64,000 nucleotides of DNA, taken from NCBI RefSeq assembly GCF_000189635.1, contig NW_002476534.1, positions 620,001 through 684,000 on the forward strand, in the 5' to 3' direction. Origin of the DNA: Tetrahymena thermophila SB210 (Eukaryota > Ciliophora > Oligohymenophorea > Hymenostomatida > Tetrahymenidae). The notes below the pieces were generated by a model. The model was not told the origin of the DNA and ran no database searches. It saw nothing but the letters and a program-made list of their open reading frames with translations. This document shows, piece after piece, positions 1 through 14,104 of this stretch. The position numbers were made by a program, and so were the translations under genes. Every line of letters begins with the position of its first letter. Positions within the stretch are counted from its first letter, which is position 1.

Positions 1-67
1 TGAATAAAAGAACTTATTTAATTCGATTACAAAAAGATTTAACTTTTCAACAATAGAATTTAGTAAG

Positions 68-2938
68 ATGAGAACTAATAAACAGAATTAGAAAAAGGGA
101 TATTAAGAATTTGATAGCAATGATGAAGAACAAAATATGTCCAATAATTCAAATTTTGATGATTCATCCAGTGATAAAAATTCTGCTAACATGGGAAGCG
201 CTCCTGAAGATTCTAATGATGATGAAGATAATAATAATAACTACAGTAAAAGCAATAAGGATAAATAAAAATTAGCTAAAGGTTAAGAGAATGTAAGAGG
301 AATTTAAAATAAATAGGGCTAATCTGCAAATGCTAAAACAATTTAGATGGCAGATCTCAAATAGAATTAAAACTATGGAAATGAAAGATAAAAATAATAG
401 TAAAAGAATAATTATAATGATAGTGATGAGGAAGATGAAATACCAAGTTAAAATTATAATTAACAAAGAACAGCAAATCAAAGTTTAAACACTAGGTCTC
501 TTAACTAAATGAAAGATTAAAAATCTTAACTCGTTAATTAGAGAGAACAAAAAAGTTAATAGTATTAGAATAGCTCAGATGAAGAAGAGGAAGACGATGT
601 AGAATATAATCCAAATGCATAAAAAAGGGATGATAAAAGATTGGTTGCTGCTTAATAGGGACAGAATCAACTCAATAGAAATTAAAATTAAATTCAAGTT
701 TAGAAGAAAGCACCACCAAAACCAGCAATAAGCAAAATTGCATAAAATATCAAGGGTTAGTAGAAACATGTTAAATTAGTAGAAGATGATGAAGATTTTT
801 AATAGCAGAATAATCACGAAGAGGAAGAAGAAGAAGAGGAAATTGATGAGGTTAATTACCAATAAAAGACTAATAGACTTAAAGAAGAAAAAGAAATCAG
901 GTAGAGACTTTCTGATGAGAGAAAGAGAGAGTTAGAAAAGAATAAAAAGAAAAAAAAATCAACAAAGTTAGATGCAGATGAAAATGAAGAAAATGATGAT
1001 GACGATGATGAAGACGACGACGATGATTATGATTACGATTATGATGATTTTAATGAAGAAAATAGAAGGAAGAGAGAGGAATATGATTTTAGCAATACTA
1101 TTACATACTGGATAGGATTTGTAATTATTGTTGTGTTTATGAGTATTCTTTATTATTTCATGATTTCAAGAGGCTTTACAACTAGCTATCGTGATCAGCA
1201 ATAGAATAAATAAGTTTAAAATAAACCAGTTTTACTATATTCTTCAAGTAGCTATCCACTTGATGTGTACTTTTAAAATGAATTTTGGAAATAAACTAAG
1301 CATTTATAAGACAGAAGAGAAGAAGCAACTTGTTAATCAGATATAGCAGAAGATCCATTTTTCGACTTTTCTATTCAAGTTTCTTAAGAAAAAACAAGAT
1401 TGTTTAATAGTTATATTAATATTGAGTGTTAAAACTAATGCCAAATTTTATAAATTTAAGAGAAGTTATAAAATATTGAAGTCAAATAATAAGACTAAAA
1501 GGTTCCAAAACTTAGCTTTGAAGATTTAGTTAAGGAGTATAAATGCGATGGAGAAAGAGAGTCATTCTTTAATGGTAAATGCTAAGAATGCAATGAATTG
1601 TGCCTTCAATGCTCTTAGTTTACTCATACTTGCTACAGTTGCTATGATTAAGAGTATTTGACCAACAAGAAATGTTAAACATCCTGCGATGGTTAGTAGT
1701 CAGCAATCAATCATTTCTGCATCTAGCAAAAGCCAAATATGAATCTGTAAATTTTAAAAGGAATGCAACATAACATGTATATATTGCACACTCCAGAAAC
1801 TCCTTAAAGTTTTAAAGATCAGCTTTTAAGATAGTAAGTAGCCATTGAAGAAGCAAAGAAGAAAGCATAAACAAATTCCACCACAACCTAAAATAAAACT
1901 TAGGAAATAGAATAAAATAAAAAAGAAGAATTCAAATTAAAAAAATACCCTTTCATTTTCTTACTTAATGACTACAGATATACATAAGATGATGTATTCC
2001 TAACTAAGTAAGTGGAGAAGTATTTTGATTAAGCTTTCTTGCTTTCCATACCCTATTTCAAAGAGATGTTAACAGCTAGTGAATTAGACAATCTAATAGA
2101 AGAAATCATAGACAATACACTTGATTAAGATATTACTTAGTTTGTAGATTTCTATGCTGTAATGGGTTATGGTTTAACTGGATAATTAGCAATCTAAATT
2201 GGCTTGGAACAAAAAGAATATTACTATAAAAAGAGAATATCTATTGCAACAGCTGTTTCTGATAGCTCATTTGCAGCTATTATTAATTAAGATAGTAAGA
2301 GCTTTGAAAACTACATAGAAAAATAAGAAACTTATTTCAAAGTAATTTTTTTTTTAATTATTCCCTCAATAATAAAAATTAAACCCAAACAAAAATTTAT
2401 ATTTTAAAATCCAAAAAATTTTCAAAAGATATTCATTCATCAATTAATTATGTTAAATTTTAAGAAAATAAATTTTCAGCAAAAATAAATAGTTTTAATC
2501 TGAATTATTATTATTATTATTATTAGAGTTTTCAATTTAAAAAAAATGATTTTAATTATTTGAAATTAAAATTCTTTGAAATAAATAGAATTACTCTAAT
2601 AAATAATATTTAGATACTTTTTTAAAAATGGATTTATTTTCTTAAACAAAAGGATCTAAAATGAATTCGATAATTAAAATATAAAATAAATTTAATTCTT
2701 TAATTTATTAAAAATTTTTTGATATTAAAATAAAAATTTAAAATATTAGGATAACCTCTTTTGCTACCTTTCTCAAAAAAAGAAATAAATAAAATCAACC
2801 CAAGTAGAATTTAAGAAAGACATTGAAGCAGACAACTAAGAAAGTAAGTTACATGATCACTTAGATTTCTATCTTAAGCATTCATTTGACGAAATTTTAT
2901 TGCACTACAAGAATGAAAAATTAAGTTAGATATTTTGA
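68..2938 (+). CDS. Single-pass membrane protein with acidic N-terminus and Cys-rich domain
   Basis: Two exons (68-2341 and 2783-2938) joined across a 441-nt phase-0 intron give about 809 residues ending at TGA 2936-2938. Residues 1-340 are low complexity, rich in Asp, Glu, Asn, Gln and Lys, with pure Asp/Glu runs. One hydrophobic segment at about residues 347-369 (around WIGFVIIVVFMSILYYF) is the only membrane span. Beyond it, residues ~490-555 hold closely spaced cysteines (CQECNELCLQCS, HTCYSCYD) like the furin-type Cys-rich repeats common in ciliate surface proteins. The remainder (containing YPFIFLLNDYRY) is unrecognised. The N-terminus is probably cytosolic and the Cys-rich part lumenal or extracellular, by inference. 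The frame stays open to the left window edge, so the true start could lie further upstream; ATG 68 is the first in the window. Function is unknown. Confidence 0.75.
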
Positions 2939-4017
2939 TTAAAAATATTATTTTTTAATTAACTTGCAAATAAAATTCTAATAATCGAAAAATAAATGTG
3001 TATATTTTATTTATTTTAAAATCATAGAAATTCAAGGGATTAAATATTTGCTAAAAATTCGATTTATTCATTTCTTAATTTAATTGTTTCAATTATACAT
3101 TTTTAAATATAAAATTAGATGAATTCCTTTAATTATTTATTTATTAAGTTATTTCTCTATTAATAAAAAAATAAGATCTATCTAAAAGAATTCTAAATTT
3201 TTTAAAGCATATTATAAACAATATTGTTATTTTTAAAACAAACTTTTTATTTAAAATTGATAATGTTTATTTTAATTTAATAAATTATTCAATTATTTTA
3301 ATTAGCTTAATTTTTTTCATGATAATTACTAATTAAATAAAAATATTTTCTCATTAAAACATAATTTTATGTTTAAGAATAATATTTGACAATCAAATTT
3401 GAAATATAATTTTTTTTGAGTTTTATTAAATCTAAAATTAATTTTTTTTTTTTATAATTTACTTTACTTTTACACTAGAAAATATCTAAAATATTAATTT
3501 TATAATTATCTTTATTATTTTATACAAAATTTTTTTGTTAAAAATTTGACAAAAAAACTAGTTAGATATATTTAATAGGATATTTATTTTTTTAAATAAG
3601 TGGTTATTATTAAAAATCTAAAAATATTATCTATTTTTTCTTAATGTAAGTTAGTTAGTATTTTTAATTAAAAAAAGAACCTTTTTCAAAATATTTTTAT
3701 CTTACAGAGTTTAATTTAAAGGAAAATCAATTTAAATAAAGATAAAATTTTTAATTATTTTTTTAAGCCAATTTGTCAAAAATAACAACTTATTTTTTAT
3801 GTGAATATTTAAATAGATAAATAAATATTTGATAGGATTAATTGATAAAAACTAAAATAATTTATTATTTAAATGTAATTTTATGAACATAAAATGCTAA
3901 TTAAATACTTTAAAATTAATTTAACTTTTTTGAAGAGAAAATAATCATAAACCTATTTTGGTTTTGATAAGATCAATAATAAATAATAATTCGGGGTATG
4001 GTATAAATAAATAAATG
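2939..4017. other. Intergenic, AT-rich
   Basis: Spacer between two convergent genes. It contains only A/T-rich sequence with short homopolymer runs; no coding pattern, RNA gene or repeat structure was recognised. Confidence 0.6.
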
Positions 4018-5241
4018 TCAATCATCAGCTTTATGCTAGTCAATCAACATTTATTAAAGCTTTTAAAGAAAAGGAGTTTCGCGTCCTATAGCGAAGTAGA
4101 GATGTCCTCCATCATATAATTACATAGTTGCATTTACAGAGGAGAGTTTAAGACTTTCGTAAAGTATTTGTGCATCTTCAGGACTGCCCAACCTATCATA
4201 TCTGCCAACAAACAAATGTGTAGGCACTTTAATATTTTATAAATTGTAAGTAGGAGGGACCTCACTGCCGTATTTTATAATATTTTTAGTGACGTTTCTA
4301 TAGTCATATTTTCTAAATTAATCTGTTTCACTGGCTAATTATTACCAATGGTCATAAACTTACACTGAAGTGCCTCCTGGATATGTTGCCATAAAGTACT
4401 AGAATCTTTCTTAGTTCAAAACTGTAACGTCAGAATCAGTTATTTAACTCAAAACAAAGTGAGCAAAAGTAGAAAGATATTTTGTGCCATAATAAAGCAA
4501 TTTATATTCATCTACAAGCTTGTTTATGCCCAATTTCTTTAGCAAAGGAGCACCTCCAATGTTTATACCTAAGGTGAAAGCAGGTGAATTCTAATTTATT
4601 ATGTTAGCAGTTGGGCCCATTAAAATCATTTGTGTTATTTTCTATTAATAATTTGGATAATCAGCTAAAGCAGCTAATAATATAGTTGTGCCTTAAGAAA
4701 ATCCTATGGTAGATATTTTTTTTCTGCCTACTTTTTCATAAATAAAATCGAATGCACTCCTGAAATCATATTCTGCCATTTCCTACCATGAAAATTACCA
4801 GTATTCTGGGTCATTTTATGTTAAGTTAACGTGTCCACTTGAGTATAATGTGCCTCTATTAGCGATCATCCAAACATCATAGCCTTGATTAGCAACAAAA
4901 AAAGTAGGAGATTATTCTTCATTATTCATACTGAAAACCTCAATAGCACAATTAAGACCGAAATACATCAAAACAGGAGGCTTTCCATGCTCTTAAATGG
5001 TAGTATTTTTAGCTTGTATTCTTATAATATTAATGATATAACCATCTTCAGTAGTTATATTGTACTCTTAAGTAGGATAGTTTAAAATATCTGTATAATC
5101 AGTGTATTTTATTTGATGAGGACGTTATAGAGGGTCTTTTATCTGCATTTCCATCAAAGCCATTTATCCTATAGAAATGATGATGACTACTAAAAAAGCA
5201 CAATATATTTTAGTAAACTATAAGCAAAAATTCTTGATCAT
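4018..5241 (-). CDS. Lysosomal acid/gastric-type lipase (alpha/beta hydrolase)
   Basis: Uninterrupted 407-residue reading frame without introns. Residues ~13-24 (CAFLVVIIISIG) form a signal peptide or N-terminal anchor. The N-terminal block with YPTQEYNITTEDGY matches the Abhydro_lipase region of acid lipases. Then come NQGYDVWMIANRG, YWQFSWQEMAEYD and the nucleophile elbow GFSQGTT with Ser182. The acid is Asp349 in YDRLGSPEDA and the base is His380 in GGHLYF, so the triad is complete and in family order. PGGTSVQVYDHW is also typical. Length matches the usual ~400 residues. Members hydrolyse triacylglycerols or cholesteryl esters in acidic vesicles or outside the cell; the exact substrate is not visible. 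An in-frame ATG 39 nt upstream (5278-5280) could be used, but starting at 5241 places the hydrophobic segment nearer the N-terminus. Confidence 0.93.
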
Positions 5242-8200
5242 TGTTGGTAAATTAGAGGGTTATTCAAATTATACGCCCATTAATAAATTAAAATGCTAAT
5301 GATTTTTGTTGCAATTAATTTATCTATTAAAAATAAACTTAATTTTTTTTAGTGATGAATTTATATTCACAAACCTATCAGAAATTCTTTGTAGAGAATT
5401 AACTTTTAACTTTCTTCTATTTGCTTTGAAGGCTAACTATCTTCTTTATGTAAATAATTTATTTTCAATATGATTAAATTATATACTTTTTTGTTCACCT
5501 TTACTCAGCATAAGTAGCCAGATTTTTGAAATTCAGTATAAAAAAAATAGAAATCAAATAAATATCTTTGATTACGAAGAATAAATTAATTTGATTTCTT
5601 TAATCCATTTTTATAAGCAAATTGAAATAAAATCTACTTTTTACACATTAAGATATAAAATATAGTTAATTTTTATTCACATATTTGGATTTTTCGGAGT
5701 AGGTCTACATTTTGAAGATAGTAAACTGAAGAAAAAACTGAGATAAATAAAATGTTCATTTGTGCTTTTGCCTCTTGAATGGGGGGTTTATGACATCATT
5801 TAATACGAAAAAGTTAATTACGTAGTAAATCAATTTTAAGAGAAGCAACTAAAAATTAATAAAGCTGAATTTATACAAAAATTAAATATAAAATATTACA
5901 AAATATTTCACTCGATGACGCTAAGTTGAATGGTGGGTTTTAATTAAGAGATCAAATTTTTTAAAAATAATAAGACTGTAAAGAAAATAGCTTTTAAAAT
6001 TAAAAATGTTAGAAATTAATTTTATTTACTTCCCATTAAATTTTAATCATTTTTCTATATCTAAATGTTCTAAATTGATTACATCATTATAAAAATTAAT
6101 AATAAAAAAACTATTGTTAAGTTCCTTTGAATTGATCATTTATTTTATTTAGTTAAGTATATGAAATTAACTCTTGTAGACAAAAACAATAAGAATCATA
6201 TCTATTAATATGACTGATAATATATTTTTAAATCTTTTATTTTCAATAATAGACTCTTATTTTTAAAAATTTTAATAAACATTTCATAATAAAAGCGAGT
6301 AAACCAATTACTATTATTTAAGATATCTATTAATGATATTTTTAGTTAATCTTTAGCTCATAAAATTTTATATATTTTAATTATAATATTCAGGGATAGA
6401 TTATTTATTCATTGTGTTTTTTAGCTCTAAATATTAATTAAACTTATCAAAAATCTAATATATTTTAAAATCTTCAATAATTCATTTTAATTTCATATTC
6501 TGAAGATATCCCATTTTAAAATTATCTTTATTTTGAGAGATTTAATTTTAAGGAAATTCTATTTATATGTTTAATATATAAACTTTTGTAAAATAGATTT
6601 TCACAAATGTATTAAAAAATTTAGTTTTATAATAAAAATAGCAACATAATTAAATAATTAAAAGCAATATTTATAACTGATTTTTGAAATAAAGTATATT
6701 AATTCCTTGGTATATTATCTTTTCTGAAGTAGATGATATACATTTATCTTATATTAGAATTAGCTAATTAATAGTAGTTTAGAATAGTTAAAGAATCAAA
6801 AGAGTGAAGATATTTATTAATAAATAATTTGATGTATTTAGTTAATTAAAAAATTAATCTATGCACTTAGCACAGAAATATAAATACGAACACAAAAACA
6901 ATACTTAGAATAAAAATTATATATATCTCTTTTTATCTTATAGTTATAACAAATATATACATTTAATAAATTTATTAAACAAATTAATAATGTAATTATT
7001 TTATTAAAAGCAATATTTTTAACTAATTTTTGGAATTTTTCATGATGTATTTATTATCTTAGTGAAGTAGATTTATATTTAATTCATATAAATGTATTAA
7101 AAAAATTAATTAGGTAAGAAAAATAATGACATAATTAAAGAATTAAAAGTTTTTAAAAAGTTATTTTAATTATTTTTAAAGCTATAAATTTAATTAGATA
7201 AAATTGATATTCATCTATTTGTAATTATAAATATTATACATGTTTTAGATTATCCTTATTATAATAACAATAACAATAAATTTTGAATAATTCATTAAAA
7301 TTATTTTTATTTATTGGATTTTAATAAAATTTATTTAAGTTAATTCAAAATATAGTACGATATTTCAAACATATTAATTGATGAAATTTATTTTTTATAT
7401 TCACAAAACAATGCATAAAGAAGAATATTAAATTTTGAAAATAATAATAAAATATTTTTAGTCAAATAATAATTCAATTAAATTTATGTGGCTAAAAGAC
7501 TTTTTTACTATTATTTAATAAGAAAATCTGAATATTTTGCAAAATTATAGGTATATATTGAATTTAAAAATTTGAAGGATAAATGCTTGCATATTTGATG
7601 ATTAATGTAGATATCTGTGGAAAATATATGAAAAAATTATTTAAAAAATTTACAAATTTTTTTTTTATTAAAATTTTTACTATTTTTATGTGTGTATTTA
7701 CTAAAAGTCATAGTATTTTGATTGATGTAAAAATCTCTCTTTTGTTTCCGTATCTATTAATCACACATTATTTAATTACTAATTCATTAATTGATTAACA
7801 ATCAATAATTTAATCATCTTAATTATGATCGATCATAAAATTAAAAAATTTTCATAATTTAAAATGTCAATTTTTCAAAATTATTATTTAGATGCTTTTA
7901 ACATCTAATTTTTTTTATAAAAACATTTTTAATTTTTAAATAGGATAATCAAAAGTTTTAAAAAACTGCTTGCTATTATAACAATTAATTATTTGTCTGT
8001 TATGTTATGCAATTCATAGTAAATATTTTAAATACTTTTTGATCTAATTGACCAAAAATAAATCTCTCATTATAATACAATATTTATTAATTAAAAACAA
8101 AAAAAATAAGCTTGTTAACAAAAAATTAAAAATTATTAAAAATAAAATAATTGTGATTAAAATAATTAGAAATTACATATTTTAAATTTATTATTGTTTT

Positions 8201-9755
8201 ATAAAAATATAAGTAAAATTCAAAAATAATTGCTTTAAAGGCACTAAAAAAGTTAAAGTTAGAAAAGTACAAAATTTAATTTTATGAAGTGCTTGAATAT
8301 TTTTTTAAATAATGCTCAGCCTTAATAGTTAAAATCACAAGATACATCAGTACATTTTTTTAATGGTCAAAAGTAAGAACGTCGAATCAATTAATTGTAG
8401 AATTAAGAGCAAGCCCTATTAAATTTACTGTAAAAGAAATTATTTTGGTTCATCAGCTGTATGATTTTTATTTGACTACTTTATCACCATTATTTGAAAT
8501 TTAAATTTGGCATAACTGTATTTTCCCTATTGTTTAATAGTAAATATCTTCTTTTTAAAATAAAAAATGAAAGATTACCCAATAAAGATTAAAAATGATT
8601 TCCTCTGAATAAGTTTAACAAATTTTTTATCGATAGAAACTTTATGATTTTATTTGAAAAAAAGTAATTCATATATTTATTGATTTTTTTGATGAAGCTA
8701 ATGAGTTAATTAATTCATGATTTTTAAAAATTTAAGAATTGCAGTGTAACTAGCTAGTGGAAAACTAAAATTTTAAAATAATAGATTTTGTATTTTATAT
8801 AAACGAAATTTATATTTTCCTAACTCTACAATATGATTTTTTAGATTTCCCTAATTTAAGCTAGATAAAACAATGAAAATTGAAACTTTATGTGCAATAA
8901 ATAATAAGGAAATCAAGCGTTTTTGAAAAAATATCTATAAAAGAAGCAATAGTTAATTAGATGAATTGGAGTTTTAGATAAGCTAGAATTGCATAATTAA
9001 ATAAATAAATAAACAAATAAATAGAAATTTCAATATTTACAAAGTATTAAAATTTATTTTGATTGATTAAATGGGAATTCAGTTTTATCATAATATGATT
9101 TGAAAAATCAGCCATCTATCTAGAAAATTAATTTGTTTAAAATAAATTTGGATACAATAGTGAGCGGATAGTGACTGAGTGATATATGTGAAAAATTAAA
9201 TATTACTTAGCTGAAATTTATTTAGCAAATAGTTTTTAAGAATACTTTGAAATATTACTGATTAAGCTATGGATATTTTTAAATATTTATAGCTAATTAA
9301 AAAGATGTAATTACTTGATAAAATATACAAATAGAAAATGTATTTACAACCTGTTATCATTCATTTTAATTTATTTAAACTAATTATTTCAATTTTCTGC
9401 GAAAATAATTAAATTATGCAATAAAGAAATTAATTAACAAAGAATAATAATTGATTGACTGATTAATTAATAAATTAATTGTTTGTCTAATCTTTATGAT
9501 TTTTCTTTGATACTTACTTACTAGCTGACTAATTAAATTAATATTTAAAATAATAAGTAATTATTTTTTTACTAAAAAAGTTCATTTTTTAAATAGTTTG
9601 ATAATTAAATATCATCTAATAATTAAAAAATACTTGAAATCTAGTCTCTATTTATCTTCCTTAAGCAGCTATTTATAAAATTGACAATTAAGGAAGAGAT
9701 TATAAAAAATATATTCAAACAAAGTACTTTTTAATTCATTATCACTCGATAAAGC
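5242..9755. other. Long intergenic stretch, AT-rich
   Basis: About 4.5 kb between the lipase (which reads leftward) and the first YHN-family gene (which reads rightward), so it should contain both promoters. I see A/T runs and short repeats but no exon-like block on either strand, no tRNA and no transposon ends. Slightly less AT-rich patches near 5,700-5,800 and 8,340-8,470 lack coding pattern. Confidence 0.5.
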
Positions 9756-11891
9756 ATGGATGTAGAAGGTTACTAGAATAAATTTAAGACTCAAGGCTAT
9801 TCTATTGGTTAAAAGAAAGCTATAATCTTGAATGAAAGCGTGTCCTACGATAAAGATAATAACAAAAACAAACAGTAAATAAAGAATTGCTGTTTCAAAA
9901 GAATAAGAAAAAATGCTAAATATGAGGGAATAAAAATAATTTAAACAATAGGAAAAAGATATCTGCTTACAAGCAATGAAGTTAGGTGCAAATTCAGATA
10001 TATTTCTTTGAAGAAATTTCAACTAAAAACAAAAAGCATCGATGATTATGTTTCAAGCTTTTTTGAAACAACGTTTGAGAAAACTTTTCTGAAGAACTTT
10101 AAGACTTTAAATTTTTCTAAGCATGATTAAAGAGAATCTCATGAAATTGCTCAAACATTTAAATCTAATACTAGTGCATTTTCTAAAAAATAAACTGATT
10201 AAGATAGAATAACCTAATGCATCAAATTTGAGCAATAAGAATCCTAAAAAAAACCCAGCTCGTTGGGCTAATATTAAGAGTCAAATATTCACTAAATGGT
10301 TCAGTAATAAATTGTGGATTTGAACTACTAATCTTCTATTTCTTGTGAAATAGAAGAATAATCTTACTTGAGCAATACAAAGACAAACCTTAGAAGTTAA
10401 GCAAGCAATCTCAATAATAGTGATGATGGCTATTTTGGTAAAAGAAAGAACTCAGAAGAGACTCAGTACGAATTAGTTATACAAACTATGTTTAATTATC
10501 TTGATCAGATTAAATAGAATTTCAAATATTAATTTTCTTTTACCGATAATCATATTAATTAAGATTAGGCTAAAGCTAATAGCCTTTATAACAACAAATT
10601 AGGTATTATTGATGAATAGATCTTAAATCCTTAAATGTATTTAAACAAGGGTTTTGAGTCTTTTATGCCTCCAATTTAGTTAAAATAAGACAAATAAAAT
10701 AAATTTAAAGATCATATAATTAAAATATTTAATAGCTTTATACTTAGAGGTAGAGAGAGAAGACAGAGCAGTAGCACATCTCAAAGCAATACTTAGGCTA
10801 GAGAAGATCTTACAGCATTAGAATCTGAAAAAATCAAATAGATATAACTATTAAAGGAAAAAATAAGAAAAAATATCGACTCATGTGCTTCAGACAATGA
10901 CGAAGATTAAGATGATGAAGATAGTGAATAGTATATAAATGAAAAAGAAAGTTGCCAAGTTAATAACTCTGATGATAAAATTAATTAATTATCCACAAAT
11001 AAGCGAATGCGCTTTTAAATAAATTTTGAAAAATCTTATAATTAAGATTAAGTTAATTTAGATGAATTGCACTGCAATAAACAATCAGCTGCTGGTTATC
11101 AGATAAATAAAAGCTATCTATCCACTGCAATCAGCAATACAGTCGTGCCCAAAAATATTACAGATAACGAAAGCAACTTCTAGTTTTAAAATACTGAAAA
11201 TAGCTAAGTAAAGACATAAATTTTAATCAAATAAGCTTGTTCACAAACAAATTAATAATTTAAATAGGCAAATGAAGAACAAAAGAATGAAAGCTAATAA
11301 AAATTGTTAGAAAAAATAAGAAAAAATTCAATTTCTTCTCCATAACAGAATATGAGCTCATAGTAATCTAAGTACCACAACTTAAAAAACAGCTTTATGC
11401 ACTTAATAATTCAAATTTTTACAAAAGAAGTGTTAAGCTGCTTTGAACTTCCCATTTCTTATCTGAATTATTCTTCTGAGGTTTTGGAAAGAATGAAAAA
11501 TTATTCATTTAAATACAGACCTGTTAAAGGAAGATATCAATACTACTCAAATATACATTATTCTACTCTATTTCTTAAGTTAAATAAAAACACTCTAACA
11601 GAAATTCAATAATGCGCACATTATATTCAATATCATAAAGTCTTTTTTAATGAGGATCTTTCAAACTGCTAAAAAGAAAGTGATTTTGAAGTAATTAAAT
11701 GCAATTTCTATAAAATATTTATTGGGTAAATTGTCCTATTTACATTACAAAATGCAGAAGATATTTTATTAAATGAAATCGATATAAAAAATAATTAAAA
11801 CTATCTAGACAGTAGTCGTTTCAATTACATCAGCAAAGTAAAAAAGGGAATATAAAAGCTTCAGAGAGCTAAGCATGCTATAAGGTTTTGA
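9756..11891 (+). CDS. YHN-family protein, long intronless member
   Basis: Open for 711 residues from ATG 9756 to TGA 11889-11891 with no intron needed. The last ~170 residues are the family C-terminal domain: YHNLKNSFMHLIIQ, then KYRPVKGRYQYYSNIHYSTL, an IGQI block, and the terminal KVKKGIQKLQRAKHAIRF. An N-terminal block (NCCFKRI ... VRCKFRYIS) resembles the paired Cys-x-x-Arg motifs at the start of the other members, and NYLDQIKQNF resembles their YLxSIKPxF block. Between these lie long Gln/Asn/Ser-rich and acidic stretches absent from the ~410-residue relatives. It stands apart from the tandem array and has diverged most, so it could be a founder or an older paralogue. No known domain was recognised and function is unknown. 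Confidence 0.8.
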
Positions 11892-14104
11892 AAAGAAAAA
11901 AAAAACATTATTTCACTCACTATTATTCTTTTTAGAGTATAATTTTTCATACACTCTATTACTCTCTCTCTCTTTCAATGACTTACTGACTTAAAAAGAA
12001 GACTTAGCTAAATATGTCAATAAAGTTGTGGCCAGAAAACCACTGCTTAAAATTTATAATTTTTATACAAGTTAAATAAAAAATTTCTTCATAAAACATT
12101 ATTTACTAATTATTAGTACAACTCTTTCTAACCAATATCAATTAATCAAATAATAGACCAGCGGATTTTAAAGTAGACAATCGATAAGCTTATATTGCTA
12201 ATTTATTATATATTTAATTAATTTATTAATTATGAAAAAGCATGTTTTCTTTACTAGCACAAATTCTAATTAACAAACTCAATATTTTAAGAGCTAAATG
12301 TTTGCTTTGTTTATTTTTAATAACAATTACAAAATTTTTAAAGCCATATTTTTATACTAGCCATAATTATAGTAAATAAATGAATTAATAAATTGTAATG
12401 ATATATTTGTTAATTAATTATATTTATAACTAAATTAGCTAATTGCATCAAAATGTTTCTATTATTTATTATATTTATAATGAAAATACTTATATATGCT
12501 CATTGAACAGTGCTATTTTTAAAATAAATTATTATTATATCTTTATATTAATTTAGCATTTAGATATTTTTGGCTATAAAATTTTGAAAATTTTAAAATA
12601 AAAACCTATAAAAGGATGAAATTAATAAAGGTTAATTACTAAACTTAAATAGGGATATTTAGTATCTCTTTTTTGGAATACTTAAAGCCTCATATAAAAA
12701 TAAATACTCAAAATAATTTTTAAATGCTTTAAAATCATAAATTAGTTTTTTCTAAATTTGATTTTTGTTTCTTATGATGGATAAATCTCATTTAATAAGG
12801 CTAAACTACATTTGTTATTTAAAATTTAAGCTTTTTATTTTTATCTTCAAACTTTTTTTAAAATGAATGTTTGAAATAGTATTGAATCTATTATGATATC
12901 TAAAACTTTAAAAGTACTCACAAATTTTAATCAAAATTTAAAGATTAGTTATTTGAAAAAATAATAATTAAATTGTTATTGAATGAACGTATGGATAAGC
13001 TCAAAGCATATTTTATTTTACTGGTTAAAAAATATCAGTTGATTTGTAATACAAAATTTAAAAATTAAAAAGCATAATTTCTTTTGGAATCTAACATTAT
13101 TACATTTATTTTTTTTTGTACTGACTGCATTATAGATTCTTAATTGTATAATCAATTTTATTTACAAATTCACTTTCTAATTTACCTTAAAATGAATACT
13201 GTTTCCATTTTTTGTTATTTAAACTGATACCAGCGGTGGTGTTATAAAGTTTTATTAAGTTAATTTGTTTTAAAATTCAAATCTATCAATTATTATGGAA
13301 CCATTAATTATCGAGCCAATTAAGATCGTTCATTCATTTATAATTTTTAAGTTAAAATGAACTAAAGCAAAAGGATTGATTAATTTATTTATCAAGAAAA
13401 AATTAATTCCATTGGAATAGTTAATTCAATTTTTACCATAGAAAATTTTGTGAAATCATAAATGACTTTTTAATTAACTGTGGGAAGCTTTTAAAAATAT
13501 TAACTCTTTTCAATAAGTAACAAAAATTATACATTAGATATTTGCAAGTTTGAATTTTAAAAAATATTGGATTTCCATTTCTATTTTTAAAAAAATTCAA
13601 AGAAAATGTTTTGACATTTTTGGTAAATTAATAATTTAAATTTAGATTGAAATAATAATTCACAAACTAGCTAATGATTTTGCTTGCAATAATAAAATAA
13701 TAGCTCAATTAAAAACCAGTTAATTAATTCTTATTGAGCTGTTCTAATTTTTTAAAAACTAATTCTATTGATGCAAATAAACTGCTTTAAATTTACTGGT
13801 TATAATCATATATATCTAACATTTTTAGTTCAAATTTCAGTTGAAAACATCATTATATATTTATTTGACAAAATACTTATTATAAAATATTATTAATCTT
13901 TTTTGCAACTATAAAAATAAAATTGTTATTTATCAACAACTTTTTAAAATAATTTCTATGACTTGTTTGCTTTATTAAGTACAAAATTTAGAAAAATTAT
14001 GTTTACTAATAAAAATAATTTATGGTTAATACAAATTCAATTTATTTGTTATAAAATTTTATTTTGATCTCTACTTTTAATTTGTATAATTATTTATATC
14101 TTTC
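11892..14104. other. Intergenic, AT-rich
   Basis: Convergent spacer between the long YHN gene and the 11-exon minus-strand gene. Contains A/T-rich sequence and a short CT run near 11,960; no gene-like block seen. Confidence 0.55.

Noticed and set aside
2752-2767. Possible chromosome-breakage sequence (aacctcttt-like word)
   Set aside because: Only part of the 15-base Tetrahymena motif is present and it lies inside an intron; no telomere-like repeats are nearby.
7583-7798. Small plus-strand open frame with hydrophobic stretches
   Set aside because: Phe/Ile/Leu-rich translation typical of random AT-rich DNA; no start context, neighbour or repeat supports it.
9669-10022. 117-residue minus-strand hydrophobic frame
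   Set aside because: Antisense shadow of the N-terminus of the long YHN gene, whose plus-strand frame stays open for 711 codons.
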